This document shows, piece after piece, positions 41,436-49,993 of a DNA stretch of 64,000 bases. Made by a program: the position numbers and the translations under genes. The stretch covers positions 114,680 to 178,679 of the forward strand of contig NZ_JAPDOD010000015.1 in the NCBI RefSeq assembly GCF_027587205.1, written 5' to 3'. This DNA comes from Solirubrobacter ginsenosidimutans (GTDB taxonomy: Bacteria > Actinomycetota > Thermoleophilia > Solirubrobacterales > Solirubrobacteraceae). Below the pieces are notes generated by a model. That model had not been told where the DNA came from and did no database searches. It saw only the letters and a list, made by a program, of their open reading frames with translations. Positions within the stretch are counted from its first letter, which is position 1, and each line of letters opens with the position of its first letter.

Positions 41436-42413
41436 ATGGCCTTTCCCGCCACCCGCCTGCGTCGTCTGCGTTCGACCGGCGTGCTCCGCGGCCTCGTGCG
41501 CGAGACCGAGCTGAGCGTGTCTCACCTCGTCTACCCGATGTTCGTCGTGGCGTCCGGCCCCAAACGGACGCCGATCGCCGAGATGCCGGGGATCGACCAC
41601 GTCTCGATCGACGGGGCGGTCGAAGAAGCCGGGATCGCTCACGCGCTCGGCATCCCGGCGGTGCTGCTGTTCGGCCTTCCGGCCTCCAAGGACGAAGAGG
41701 GCTCCGGCGCCTGGGACGACGAGGGCGTGATCCAGCTCGCCACCCGCGCGATCAAGGCCGCGCACCCGGATCTGCTCGTCATCACCGATCTCTGCCTGTG
41801 CGAGTACACGTCGCACGGCCACTGCGGCGTCCTGCGCCCCGACGGCGTCGTCGACAACGACCAGACCGTCGAGCTGCTCGCCCGCACCGCGGTCTCGCAG
41901 GCGGAAGCGGGGGCGGACGCGGTCGCGCCCAGCGACATGATGGACGGCCGCGTGGGCGCGCTGCGCGCCGCGCTGGACGACCACGGGCTCTCCGAGACGC
42001 CGCTGATCGCCTACTCGGCGAAGTACGCGAGCGCCTTCTACGGCCCGTTCCGCGTCGCGGCCGACAGCGCGCCGCAGTCAGGCGACCGCAAGGGCTACCA
42101 GATGGATCCGGCCAACGCGCTCGAAGCGATCCGCGAGGCCAAGCTCGACGTCGAGGAAGGCGCCGACATCCTGATCGTCAAGCCGGCCCTGCCGTACCTG
42201 GACGTCATCCGGCGCATCAAGGACGAGACGGGCCTGCCCGTCGCCGCGTACAACGTCAGCGGCGAGTACTCGATGCTCAAGGCGGCGGCCGAGCGAGGCT
42301 TCCTCGACGAGCGCGCCGCCGTACTCGAGGCGCTGACCGGCATCCGCCGCGCCGGCGCCGACATCATCATCACCTACCACGCGAAGGACGTCGCAACGTG
42401 GCTCAGCCAATAG
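41436..42413 (+). CDS. hemB: Delta-aminolevulinic acid dehydratase (porphobilinogen synthase)
   Basis: 325 residues from ATG 41436. It condenses two 5-aminolevulinates to porphobilinogen. Schiff-base lysines K196 (IAYSAKYASAFYG) and K249 (DILIVKPALPYLD) are present, and the zinc cysteines C120, C122 and C130 (DLCLCEYTSHGHCG) show a zinc-dependent type. First gene of a tetrapyrrole operon: its end overlaps ahbAB by 16 bp. Confidence 0.97.
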   Translation: MAFPATRLRRLRSTGVLRGLVRETELSVSHLVYPMFVVASGPKRTPIAEMPGIDHVSIDGAVEEAGIAHALGIPAVLLFGLPASKDEEGSGAWDDEGVIQLATRAIKAAHPDLLVITDLCLCEYTSHGHCGVLRPDGVVDNDQTVELLARTAVSQAEAGADAVAPSDMMDGRVGALRAALDDHGLSETPLIAYSAKYASAFYGPFRVAADSAPQSGDRKGYQMDPANALEAIREAKLDVEEGADILIVKPALPYLDVIRRIKDETGLPVAAYNVSGEYSMLKAAAERGFLDERAAVLEALTGIRRAGADIIITYHAKDVATWLSQ

Positions 42414-43477
42414 CTCGCGCCAAGGTCCGTTCCCGGCGCGACGGCTCGGCCGTCCCGCTCGACGAGACCGACAAGAAGCTCCTGAACCTCATGCAGGGCT
42501 CCTTCGCCCTGTGCGAGAAGCCCTTCGCGCACGTCGCGGGCCTCGCCGACTTGAGCGAGGACGAGGTGATGGAGCGGGTCCAGTACCTGCTCGACAAGCG
42601 GATCATCCGCGAGGTCACGCCGATCTTCGACACCCGCGCGCTCGGCTACTCGTCGATGCTGGTCGCGGCGAAGGTCGACGCCGCCAACCCGCATCGCGCG
42701 GCGCAGTTCATCAACTCGCACCCCGGCGTCACGCACAACTACCTGCGCAATCACGAGTTCAACCTGTGGTTCACGCTGGCCGTTGAGCCGGACTCCAAGC
42801 TCGGCCTGGACGGCACGCTCGACGTGATGGCGGCCAGGACCGGCGCCGAGTCGATCCGCCAGCTGCCGACGCTGAAGCTGTTCAAGATCCGCATGGACCT
42901 CGAGATGGAGGCCGGCACCGACGCGCTCAAGACGGCCGGCGAGGCCGTCGAGCCGCTGGAGCTCGACCCGATCGAGCTGTCCACCGAGGACATCGAGACC
43001 ATCAAGGCCACGCAGGGCAAGATGGAAGTGCGCTCCGACGCCTACACGCCGGCCGCCGAGAAGCTCGGCGTGCCCGTGAGCGAGGTCCTCGCTCGCCTCG
43101 CCTCCCTGCAGGAGCGCGGCGGCCTGCGCCGCGTCGCCGCGATCCTCTATCACCGCCGCGCGGGCTTCTCCGCCAACGGCATGGGTGTCTGGGCCGTCCC
43201 GGACGACCAGATCCTCGACCTGGGCCGGCAGATGGCCGCCTTCCGCGGGATCTCGCACTGCTACCAGCGCCCCACCTACGCGGATTGGCCGTACTCGGTG
43301 TTCACGATGGCCCACGGGCGCTCCAAGGAGGAGTGCGACGCGGTGCTGGACGCGATCGCCGACTCCTGCGGCATCCAGGAGCGCGCGACGCTCTACTCGA
43401 GCACCGAGTTCAAGAAGATCCGGATGCTCTATTTCACCGACGACTTCAAGCAGTGGGAAGCCGAGCACGGGGCCTGA
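42398..43477 (+). CDS. ahbAB: Fused siroheme decarboxylase AhbA-AhbB (Lrp/AsnC-like)
   Basis: 359 residues from GTG 42398, two tandem Lrp/AsnC-like units. The first (about 20-165) has LDETDKKLLNLMQGSFALCE, VTPIFDTRALGYSS, SHPGVTHNYLRNHEFNLWFT and KLFKIRMDLEM, the AhbA pattern. The second (about 195-355) has GLRRVAAILYHRRAGFSANG, MGVWAVP, SHCYQRPTYADWPYSVFTM and SSTEFKKIRMLYF, the AhbB pattern. AhbAB removes two acetate carboxyls from sirohaem to give 12,18-didecarboxysirohaem, in the sirohaem route to haem (or haem d1, as NirDL/NirGH). These proteins are often mislabelled as AsnC transcription factors. Position between hemB and hemL supports the biosynthetic role. Confidence 0.88.
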   Translation: MAQPIARAKVRSRRDGSAVPLDETDKKLLNLMQGSFALCEKPFAHVAGLADLSEDEVMERVQYLLDKRIIREVTPIFDTRALGYSSMLVAAKVDAANPHRAAQFINSHPGVTHNYLRNHEFNLWFTLAVEPDSKLGLDGTLDVMAARTGAESIRQLPTLKLFKIRMDLEMEAGTDALKTAGEAVEPLELDPIELSTEDIETIKATQGKMEVRSDAYTPAAEKLGVPVSEVLARLASLQERGGLRRVAAILYHRRAGFSANGMGVWAVPDDQILDLGRQMAAFRGISHCYQRPTYADWPYSVFTMAHGRSKEECDAVLDAIADSCGIQERATLYSSTEFKKIRMLYFTDDFKQWEAEHGA

Positions 43478-43478
43478 G

Positions 43479-44768
43479 GTGAGCACCTCATCGCTATCGG
43501 ACACCCGGTCGGCCGAGCTCTACCGGCGGGCGCTGCACGTCCTGCCGGGCGGGGTCAACTCGCCGGTGCGGGCCATGCGCGCCATCGGGCGCGACCCGAT
43601 CTTCGTCGAACGCGCCTCAGGCGCCGAGCTGACCGACGTCGACGGCAACGTCTATGTGGACTACGTCTGCTCCTGGGGCCCGCTGATCCACGGCCACGCG
43701 CACCCGGCGATCGTCGAGGCGGTCATTGGGGCCGCGGCGCTGGGCACGTCCTACGGCGCGCCGACGGCGGGTGAGGTGGAGCTCGCCGAGGCGATCACCG
43801 CCCGCATGCCCTCGGTCGACATGCTGCGGATGACGTCGTCGGGCACCGAGGCGTCGATGAGCGCGATCCGGCTCGCCCGCGCCGCCACCGGCCACGACAA
43901 GCTGCTGAAGTTCGCCGGCGCCTACCACGGTCACGTGGACGGCCTGCTCGCGCAGGCCGGCTCCGGCCTCGCCACGCAGGGCATCCCGTCGTCTCCCGGC
44001 GTTCCCGCCTCGGCCGCCGCGGACACCGTCGTCGTGCCCTGGAACGACCCTGAGGCCGTCAGGCGAGCCTTCGCCGAGCACGAGCTCGCGGCCGTCCTCG
44101 TCGAGCCGTATCCGGCCAACATGGGCCTGATCCCGCCGGCGCCCGGCTTCCTGGAGCTCTTGCGCGACCTCTGCACCGGCTACGACTCGCTGTTGATCTT
44201 CGACGAGGTCATCACGGGCTTCCGCGTCGCGCCGGGCGGAGCCCAGGAACTCACGGGTGTGCTGCCCGACCTGACGGTGATGGGCAAGATCCTCGGGGGC
44301 GGGCTTCCGGCCGCGGCGTTCGGCGGCTCCGCCGCGCTGATGGAACGGATCGCGCCCGCCGGCGACGTCTACCAGGCGGGGACGTTGAGCGGGAACCCGC
44401 TCGCGGTGGCCGCGGGGCGCGCCACGCTCGCGCTGCTGGACGAGCAGGCCTATATGACGCTGAGCGACACGACCCGCGCGCTGGCCGACGGCCTGCGCGA
44501 GGCGGCCGGCGATCGTCCGGTCTCCGTGACCTCCACCACGGGCCTCGTGACCGTCTTCTTCGCGGCGGAGGCCCCGACGGACTACGCAGGCGCCGTCGCC
44601 TGCGACAGCGAGGCCTACGGCACGTGGTGCCGAGCGCTGCTGGCGCGCGGGGTGTACCCGCCGGCGTCGCAGTTCGAGGCGTGGTTCCCGTCGCTCGCGC
44701 ACTCCAGCGAGCACATCACGCGCACGGTCGAGGCGGCCGCGGCGGCGTTCGCGGAGGCAGCCTCGTGA
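43479..44768 (+). CDS. hemL: Glutamate-1-semialdehyde 2,1-aminomutase
   Basis: 429 residues from GTG 43479 (1 bp after the ahbAB stop, AGG just upstream). A PLP fold-type I enzyme forming 5-aminolevulinate. Motifs: HVLPGGVNSPVRAMRAIG, SSGTEASMSAIRLAR, FAGAYHGHVDG, LLIFDEVITGFRV and the PLP lysine K270 in VMGKILGGGLP. With hemB it defines the C5 pathway. The GTGA overlap joins it to the small downstream gene. Confidence 0.97.
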   Translation: MSTSSLSDTRSAELYRRALHVLPGGVNSPVRAMRAIGRDPIFVERASGAELTDVDGNVYVDYVCSWGPLIHGHAHPAIVEAVIGAAALGTSYGAPTAGEVELAEAITARMPSVDMLRMTSSGTEASMSAIRLARAATGHDKLLKFAGAYHGHVDGLLAQAGSGLATQGIPSSPGVPASAAADTVVVPWNDPEAVRRAFAEHELAAVLVEPYPANMGLIPPAPGFLELLRDLCTGYDSLLIFDEVITGFRVAPGGAQELTGVLPDLTVMGKILGGGLPAAAFGGSAALMERIAPAGDVYQAGTLSGNPLAVAAGRATLALLDEQAYMTLSDTTRALADGLREAAGDRPVSVTSTTGLVTVFFAAEAPTDYAGAVACDSEAYGTWCRALLARGVYPPASQFEAWFPSLAHSSEHITRTVEAAAAAFAEAAS

Positions 44769-45217
44769 CCGACGCCTTGCACCGGCTCGCCGACGAGCTG
44801 CGCGAGGAGGGCGGCCTGCTGGCCCTGACCGTGCGCGAGGACGGGCGCGAGCCGCAACCGCACGGCGACGCCGTCGCGGCGCGCGGCGAGGGCTACCCGC
44901 TGCTCGTCGAGGCGATCCGCGAGGGCTACCTCCAGCACTACGCCTCCGGGCGGGTCGTCCAGCCCGAGGATCCGGACCTCGCGCTGCTCGCCGGCGACCG
45001 GTTGTACGCCCTCGGTCTCGAGCGTCTGGCCGCGATCGGGGACCTCGACGCGGTGGCCGAGCTCGCCGATGTCATCGCCCTCTGCGCGCAGGCCCACGCG
45101 GAAGGCGACCCCGCCCGCGCGGATGCTGTATGGGACGCGGGCGCGGCGGCTGTCGCGGGCGGTCCTGCTGCTGACCACCAGGCCGCCAAACGGCGGTGGC
45201 GAGGCGCCGGGTCGTGA
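44765..45217 (+). CDS. Unknown protein of the tetrapyrrole operon
   Basis: 150 residues from GTG 44765, overlapping hemL by 4 bp. Mostly helical and acidic, with two motifs worth noting: EGYLQHYASGRVVQPEDPDL and LLAGDRLYALGLERLAAIGD; no cysteines apart from one, no membrane helix and no signal. I do not recognise a family. Because it is translationally coupled to hemL and lies last in the operon, a role in tetrapyrrole handling is possible but unproven. The last 15 residues are basic and may be poorly conserved. Confidence 0.75.
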   Translation: MTDALHRLADELREEGGLLALTVREDGREPQPHGDAVAARGEGYPLLVEAIREGYLQHYASGRVVQPEDPDLALLAGDRLYALGLERLAAIGDLDAVAELADVIALCAQAHAEGDPARADAVWDAGAAAVAGGPAADHQAAKRRWRGAGS

Positions 45218-45259
45218 ACGCCTGGCACGTCCACACGCCGCCCCAAGTCGGCCGAGCGA

Positions 45260-45265
45260 TAGCAT
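45260..45265 (+). promoter_or_regulatory. -10 element (TAGCAT) of the cytochrome bc operon
   Basis: Ends 9 nt before the TTG at 45275; no ribosome site between. The 57-bp gap after the tetrapyrrole operon is the only break here, so this is the probable operon promoter. Confidence 0.4.
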
Positions 45266-45274
45266 TCCGGCCCC

Positions 45275-45964
45275 TTGCCTGAGAACCGCAAGCAGCCGCA
45301 ATCCAAGTTCACCGCCGATCGCAACATCCCAGGTGCGTTCGAGGGTGAGACGATCACCCGTCGCCGCTTCATGGTCGCGACGACGCACACCGCTGGGGCC
45401 GTTGCCACGGCCGCGGTGCTGCTGCCCGCCATCGGCTTCGCCGCGGGCTCCCCGATCTTCGAGCGCGCCCCCGTCATCTGGACGCCCGTGGGCAAGCCGA
45501 CGGACTTCCCGGACGACGACTACGTGCCGCGGGTGATCACCACCACCCAGGGCATCGGCGAGGTCGGGAAGACCACCGTCTACATGCGCGCCCGCAACCC
45601 GGACATCGACGACGTCGAGGGCAACCCGGCTCCGCCGTCGACCGACGCGCCGGTGATCGCCATCTCCAGCCGCTGCATGCACCTCGGGTGCCCGGTGCGC
45701 TGGACGTCGGCCGCGCAGCGCTTCATCTGCCCGTGCCACGGCGGCGTCTACGGCTTCCTGGGCCAGGTCTCCGGCGGTCCGCCGGTCCGCCCGCTCGATC
45801 ACTTCTACACGCGGATGCGCAACGGCAACGTGGAAGTCGGCCCCCGCTACTCGGTCAACTCCCAGTTCAAGCGCTTCCCGAGCTACCGCGATCCGGGCCA
45901 GCCGCTCGACGGCATCGGCCAGTACCTGTACCCCGGCCGCTTCTCGACCCCGAAGAACCCATGA
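45275..45964 (+). CDS. qcrA: Rieske iron-sulphur subunit of the menaquinol:cytochrome c reductase
   Basis: 229 residues from TTG 45275. The twin-arginine-like ITRRRFMVATT precedes a hydrophobic anchor (about 38-57), so it is probably Tat-exported and membrane-anchored. The [2Fe-2S] ligands are CMHLGC (134-139) and CPCHGG (152-157). It oxidises menaquinol at the outer face with cytochrome b. The stop overlaps the cytochrome b start by 4 bp. Note that tatA/tatC are encoded at 49700-51010. Confidence 0.95.
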   Translation: MPENRKQPQSKFTADRNIPGAFEGETITRRRFMVATTHTAGAVATAAVLLPAIGFAAGSPIFERAPVIWTPVGKPTDFPDDDYVPRVITTTQGIGEVGKTTVYMRARNPDIDDVEGNPAPPSTDAPVIAISSRCMHLGCPVRWTSAAQRFICPCHGGVYGFLGQVSGGPPVRPLDHFYTRMRNGNVEVGPRYSVNSQFKRFPSYRDPGQPLDGIGQYLYPGRFSTPKNP

Positions 45965-46764
45965 GACTGCCGACGCTTCCCAAGCCCCCCATCCCGAAGA
46001 GCTTCCAGGACGCGCCCTCGCGCCCGGGCGAGGCCGAGCCGGCCAAGCCGCTCGAGCAGGCCAAGGAAGCCGGCATCCATGTGGCGGGCTGGGTCGACGA
46101 GCGCACGTCGCTCTCGGGCGGCATCCGCTGGCTGTTCTTCCGCAAGGTGCCGAAGGGGACCAACTGGTTCTACACGCTTGGCTCGGCGACGATGTTCGCG
46201 TTCGTCTCCCAGGCGCTGACCGGGATCTTCCTGGCGATGTACTACACGCCGTCGCCGACTCAGGCCTACGAGTCCGCGCGGCACATCACCAACGACGTGT
46301 TCCTCGGCGAGTTCGTGCGCGGCATGCACAAGTGGGGCTCGTCGGTGATGGTGATCCTGATCTTCCTGCACATGGCGCGAACGTTCTTCTTCGGCGCCTA
46401 CAAGTACCCGCGCGAGCTGAACTGGATCATCGGCGTGGTGCTCGTGATCCTGACGTTCGTGATGTCGCTGACGGGCTACCTGCTGCCGTTCGATCAGCGG
46501 TCCTACTGGGCGACGATCGTGGCCTCGAACATCAACGGCACCGGCCCGCTCGTCGGTCCCTTCCTGTCGGACTTCCTGAGAGGAGGCGCCGACTTCGGGG
46601 CGACGACCTTGTCGAGGTTCTACGCGATCCACATGATGCTCGTGCCCGGGTTGATCGCCGCGCTGATCGGCGCGCACCTCTACCTGGTCGCCAAGCTCGG
46701 CACCACCGCGCCGCCGTGGCTGCGCGCTGAGACGGACGAGAAGCTCCGGGAGGAGCGCGTCTAA
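45961..46764 (+). CDS. qcrB: Cytochrome b N-terminal subunit (b6-type) of the bc complex
   Basis: 267 residues. After an 85-residue polar N-terminus there are four membrane helices with the paired haem-ligand histidines: helix B around VRGMHKWGSSVMVILIFLHM and helix D around FYAIHMMLVPGLIAALIGAH. The PEWY motif is not here but in the next gene, so cytochrome b is split as in cytochrome b6f and Bacillus QcrB/QcrC. The TAA stop shares one base with the next ATG. Confidence 0.95.
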   Translation: MRLPTLPKPPIPKSFQDAPSRPGEAEPAKPLEQAKEAGIHVAGWVDERTSLSGGIRWLFFRKVPKGTNWFYTLGSATMFAFVSQALTGIFLAMYYTPSPTQAYESARHITNDVFLGEFVRGMHKWGSSVMVILIFLHMARTFFFGAYKYPRELNWIIGVVLVILTFVMSLTGYLLPFDQRSYWATIVASNINGTGPLVGPFLSDFLRGGADFGATTLSRFYAIHMMLVPGLIAALIGAHLYLVAKLGTTAPPWLRAETDEKLREERV

Positions 46765-47483
46765 TGAATCAGCGCGAGAAGGAGGAATACCTCCGCGAGT
46801 ACGCGATCCTGAAGTCCAAGGGCAAGCCGTTCTTCCCTTACGCCGTCGCCAAGGACAGCGTGATGATGGTCTTCGTGATGGCCATCATCATCACGATGTC
46901 GATCGTCCTCGGCGCCGAGCTGGGGCCGAAGGCGGACCCGACGACGACGACCTACGTGCCGCGCCCCGAGTGGTACTTCTTCTTCCTCTTCGAGGTCCTG
47001 CGCGTCATCAAGCCGCCGGAACTGGTCCCGTTCGCGACCATCGGCGTGCCGACGATCTGCATGATCATGCTGTTCCTGCTGCCGTTCATCGATCGCGGCC
47101 CCGAGCGGCGTCCTGAGCGCCGGCCGATCGCGACCGCCTCCGGCATCCTCGTGATCGCGGCGATGGCCTACCTGACCTACATGGGCGCCGTCGCGGGCTC
47201 GCCGAACTCGATCGACATGGTCGTGCCGGCCAACCTCGAGAAGGGCAAGCTCGTCGCCGCCCAGTCCGGTTGCCTGGCCTGCCACATGATCGGCGAGAAC
47301 GGCAACGGTGGCCCCGGGCCGCACCTGACCGACATCGGGGACAAGCTGGAGAAGGGCGCGATCCGCCGGACGCTCGAGAACCCGACCGCCCCGATGCCCT
47401 CCTTCCGCAACCTGCCCGAGGACAAGAAGTCAGCGCTGGTCGACTTCCTCTCGTCACTCAAGGGCGGGACCGAAGCCGGCTAG
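46764..47483 (+). CDS. qcrC: Cytochrome b C-terminal (subunit IV) fused to cytochrome c
   Basis: 239 residues. The N-terminal part has three membrane helices and the quinol-site motif PEWYFFFLFEVLR (69-81). The C-terminal 90 residues are a class I cytochrome c domain with the haem motif CLACH (170-174) and a probable axial methionine in APMPSFRNL. This fusion is the layout of Bacillus QcrC and differs from the QcrC dihaem subunit of mycobacteria and Streptomyces. It follows the Rieske and b6 subunits, completing the complex. Confidence 0.95.
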   Translation: MNQREKEEYLREYAILKSKGKPFFPYAVAKDSVMMVFVMAIIITMSIVLGAELGPKADPTTTTYVPRPEWYFFFLFEVLRVIKPPELVPFATIGVPTICMIMLFLLPFIDRGPERRPERRPIATASGILVIAAMAYLTYMGAVAGSPNSIDMVVPANLEKGKLVAAQSGCLACHMIGENGNGGPGPHLTDIGDKLEKGAIRRTLENPTAPMPSFRNLPEDKKSALVDFLSSLKGGTEAG

Positions 47484-47488
47484 CGGCC

Positions 47489-48169
47489 ATGGCGGCCGGG
47501 ACCGGCACGCTGCCCGCCGATTCGGTGCGGGCGATGTTCGACCGTATCGCCGGCGTCTATGACGTCATGAACACGGTCATGACGGCGGGGCTGCACCACC
47601 AGTGGCGCACCCGCGCCGTCGACCTGGCCCGCGTGGGGCCGGGGACTCGCTCGCTCGACGTCGCGACCGGCACCGGCGACCTCGCGATCGAGCTCGCCTC
47701 CCGCGGCGGGGACGTCGTCGGGTCGGATTTCTCGGAGGGAATGCTCGAGCGGGCGCGCGCGAAGGCGCCGGCATTGACGTGGGAGCAGGCCGACGCGCAG
47801 GCGCTCCCGTACCCGGACGATGCCTTCGACGCGGCGACAGTGGGCTTCGGCGCCCGCAACTTCAGCGACCTGCCGCTCGGCCTGTCGGAGATGGTGCGGG
47901 TGGTCAAGCCGGGCGGGCGTGTGGTGATCCTCGAGATCACGACCCCGCAGAAACCGCCCCTATCCACGTTCTTCTCTTTGTGGTTCGATCGCCTGGTGCC
48001 GTTGCTCGGGCGCTTCGATGAGGCGTACACCTACCTGCCGAACTCCGTCAAGCGGTTCCCGGCGCCCTCCGCGCTGGCGGGCGAGCTGGTCGCCGCGGGT
48101 TGCACCGACGTCGGCTGGATCCTCACCGCGGGCGGGATCATCGCGATCCACCACGGGACGGTTTCATAA
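47489..48169 (+). CDS. ubiE: Demethylmenaquinone methyltransferase (MenG/UbiE)
   Basis: 226 residues from ATG 47489, 5 bp after qcrC. SAM-dependent C-methylation, the last step of menaquinone synthesis. Family landmarks: MFDRIAGVYDVMNTVMTAGL, motif I LDVATGTGDLA, GFGARNFSDLPLGLSEMVRV and the late YTYLPNSVKRFP. Cotranscription with the quinol-oxidising complex suits the menaquinone assignment better than ubiquinone. Confidence 0.95.
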   Translation: MAAGTGTLPADSVRAMFDRIAGVYDVMNTVMTAGLHHQWRTRAVDLARVGPGTRSLDVATGTGDLAIELASRGGDVVGSDFSEGMLERARAKAPALTWEQADAQALPYPDDAFDAATVGFGARNFSDLPLGLSEMVRVVKPGGRVVILEITTPQKPPLSTFFSLWFDRLVPLLGRFDEAYTYLPNSVKRFPAPSALAGELVAAGCTDVGWILTAGGIIAIHHGTVS

Positions 48170-49144
48170 GTGGCGAGCGCCGAGGCGGTCGCCGCGGTCG
48201 TCGAGGCGGGGGGCGCGCACGTCCCTGGGCTGATGCGCGACCTCGAGGAGCGCCTCGCGACGATCGCCCAGTCGCACGGGCCGACCTTGGGGGAGCACGC
48301 GGGCGCGACGATCGCCGCCGGCGGGAAGCGGCTGCGGCCGCTGCTGGTCTTCGTCGCCGCCGGGCCGGACCCGGCGGGGCGCGACGCGGCGCTGCGCGCG
48401 GCGGTGGCGGTCGAGCTCGTGCATTCCGCGACGCTGGTGCACGACGACGTGCTCGACGCCGCGGTGCTGCGTCGCGGGCGGCCCACCGTGGTGGCGTCCG
48501 CCGGCCGCTCGATCGCGACCGCGACCGGCGATCTGCTGTTCTCGCGCGCGTTCGCCGAGCTGGCGGGCGGCGGGACGGTCGACCCGGTGCGTGTGCTCTC
48601 TGACGCGTCGTCCGCGCTGGTCCAGGGCGAGTTGCTGCAGCGCGAAGACGCGTGGAAGCTGCAGACGACGCGTGAGCGCTATCTGCGCCGCTGCGATCTG
48701 AAGACCGCGCGGCTGTTTCGCGCCGCGTGCGAGCTGGGCGCATTGGCGGGCGGCGGGAAGGTCGCGCTGCTGGGCGAGTTCGGCGAGCGGATCGGGCTCG
48801 CGTTCCAGATCCTCGACGACGTCCTGGATGTGTCCGGTCCGGCCGAGCGGACGGGCAAGCACCGTGGCACCGACCTGCTGGACGGCACCGTCACGCTTCC
48901 CCTGATCCTCGCGCGCGAGCGCGACCCGGAGCTGGAGCGGCTCGACCTGCGCGCGGTGCGGACCCCGGAGCAGGCCGAGGGCGTGTGCGACGCGATCGCC
49001 GCGACGGGCGCGCTGGGTGCGGCCCGAGAGGAGGCGCTGGCGATGGTCGCCGACGCGAAGGCGGATCTGCCGTGCCTGCCGGAGCCCTCCCAGCAGGCGG
49101 CGCTGGAGCTGGTGGCCGACTCCGTGGTCGACCGCTACTCCTAG
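48170..49144 (+). CDS. Polyprenyl diphosphate synthase (trans, long chain)
   Basis: 324 residues, GTG start directly after the ubiE stop. Both aspartate-rich motifs are seen: the first in VHSATLVHDDVLDAAVLRRG (DDVLD, shorter than the usual DDxxD+ spacing but standard for this subgroup) and the second in FQILDDVLDVSG, plus GKHRGTDLLDGTVTLPLI. It probably makes the heptaprenyl to nonaprenyl tail of menaquinone, as in HepT/IspB, because ubiE is the preceding gene. Convergent with the next gene, ends overlapping by 4 bp. Confidence 0.93.
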   Translation: MASAEAVAAVVEAGGAHVPGLMRDLEERLATIAQSHGPTLGEHAGATIAAGGKRLRPLLVFVAAGPDPAGRDAALRAAVAVELVHSATLVHDDVLDAAVLRRGRPTVVASAGRSIATATGDLLFSRAFAELAGGGTVDPVRVLSDASSALVQGELLQREDAWKLQTTRERYLRRCDLKTARLFRAACELGALAGGGKVALLGEFGERIGLAFQILDDVLDVSGPAERTGKHRGTDLLDGTVTLPLILARERDPELERLDLRAVRTPEQAEGVCDAIAATGALGAAREEALAMVADAKADLPCLPEPSQQAALELVADSVVDRYS

Positions 49145-49578
49145 AAGTCTTCAGGCAGGATGGCGTTGGCGTCCAGGGCGGCCGCGAAGCGCTCGGCTTC
49201 GGCCTCCATGTTCGCCTGCACGAGCCGGCGCAGGTCCTTGACCAACGCCTCGGTGCCCGCGTCCAGCCGCTCGTCGAACCGGTCGACCGTGGCCTGGTCG
49301 AAAGTACCGACTTCGTTCCACTCGCAGTTCGGGCAGCGCAGCTCGACCTCCCAGTGCGTCACGGAGGCCTCTTCCCAGTCGACCGGGTACACGAGGTCGC
49401 GATCGCACTCGGGGCAGACGTGGAGATCCTCGACCTGGGGGGTGCTGGCGGCGGCCGCAGCGGCGGCGCCAGCGGCCTCGGCGGCGAGCGGCTCGAAGTA
49501 GACAACCTCGATCGAGCGGCCCGAGGGAAGGGTCACGCGGCGGACGTACTGACCGTTGGAGTTGGTGGGCTGGCTCAT
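49141..49578 (-). CDS. Zinc-ribbon-like protein of unknown function
   Basis: 145 residues from ATG 49578, chosen because AGGTGG lies 5-10 nt upstream; a GTG at 49587 would add three residues. An alanine-rich linker (about 32-44) precedes two CPxC knuckles, HVCPECDRDLVYPVDW and ELRCPNCEWNEVGTF, expected to bind zinc. A helical C-terminus follows (LVKDLRRLVQANMEAEAERF). No enzyme motif. Conserved genes of this type occur in actinobacteria with no known role. Confidence 0.8.
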   Translation of the reverse strand: MSQPTNSNGQYVRRVTLPSGRSIEVVYFEPLAAEAAGAAAAAAASTPQVEDLHVCPECDRDLVYPVDWEEASVTHWEVELRCPNCEWNEVGTFDQATVDRFDERLDAGTEALVKDLRRLVQANMEAEAERFAAALDANAILPEDF

Positions 49579-49699
49579 GACAGCCACCTAGATCGGCCTC
49601 CCCGTGACGAACTTGACCCAAATTCCCATGTTCCATGCCGCTACCCTCGTCCACAGGAACTGGTAGTAACGCCGTCCAACCACGTTCGGGAAGAGCGCG

Positions 49700-49969
49700 A
49701 TGCCTAACATCGGACCCTTGGAGATCGCCATTGTCCTGGTGATCGTCCTCATCATCTTCGGCCCCAAGCGGCTTCCTGGCCTCGGTAAGCAGCTGGGTAC
49801 CGGGATGCGCGAGTTCAAAGAGTCGATCACGGGCAAGGACAAGGACGATGACGACGTGCGCGCGTCGCGGACGGACGCTCGCGCTGATGTCGAAGCCGCG
49901 CTCGGGCGTCCCGAGGGCGAGCAGGCGCCGCTCGAGGGCGACGCCGTCCGCGAGCGCCAGCCGCGCTAG
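49700..49969 (+). CDS. tatA: Sec-independent translocase component TatA
   Basis: 89 residues. Short N-terminal membrane helix (GPLEIAIVLVIVLIIFGPKRLP), the FGPKxLPxLG hinge and the amphipathic helix GKQLGTGMREFKESI, followed by an acidic tail. GGGAAGAG lies 5-12 nt upstream of the ATG. It forms the protein-conducting element of the Tat pathway with TatC 24 bp downstream. Confidence 0.95.
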   Translation: MPNIGPLEIAIVLVIVLIIFGPKRLPGLGKQLGTGMREFKESITGKDKDDDDVRASRTDARADVEAALGRPEGEQAPLEGDAVRERQPR

Positions 49970-49993
49970 CGCTTCCTTCCACCTGTCGCACCT

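Noticed and set aside
42398..43477. Annotation as an AsnC/Lrp transcription factor
   Set aside because: Both halves carry AhbA/AhbB-specific motifs and the gene is embedded in a tetrapyrrole operon, so an enzyme is more likely.
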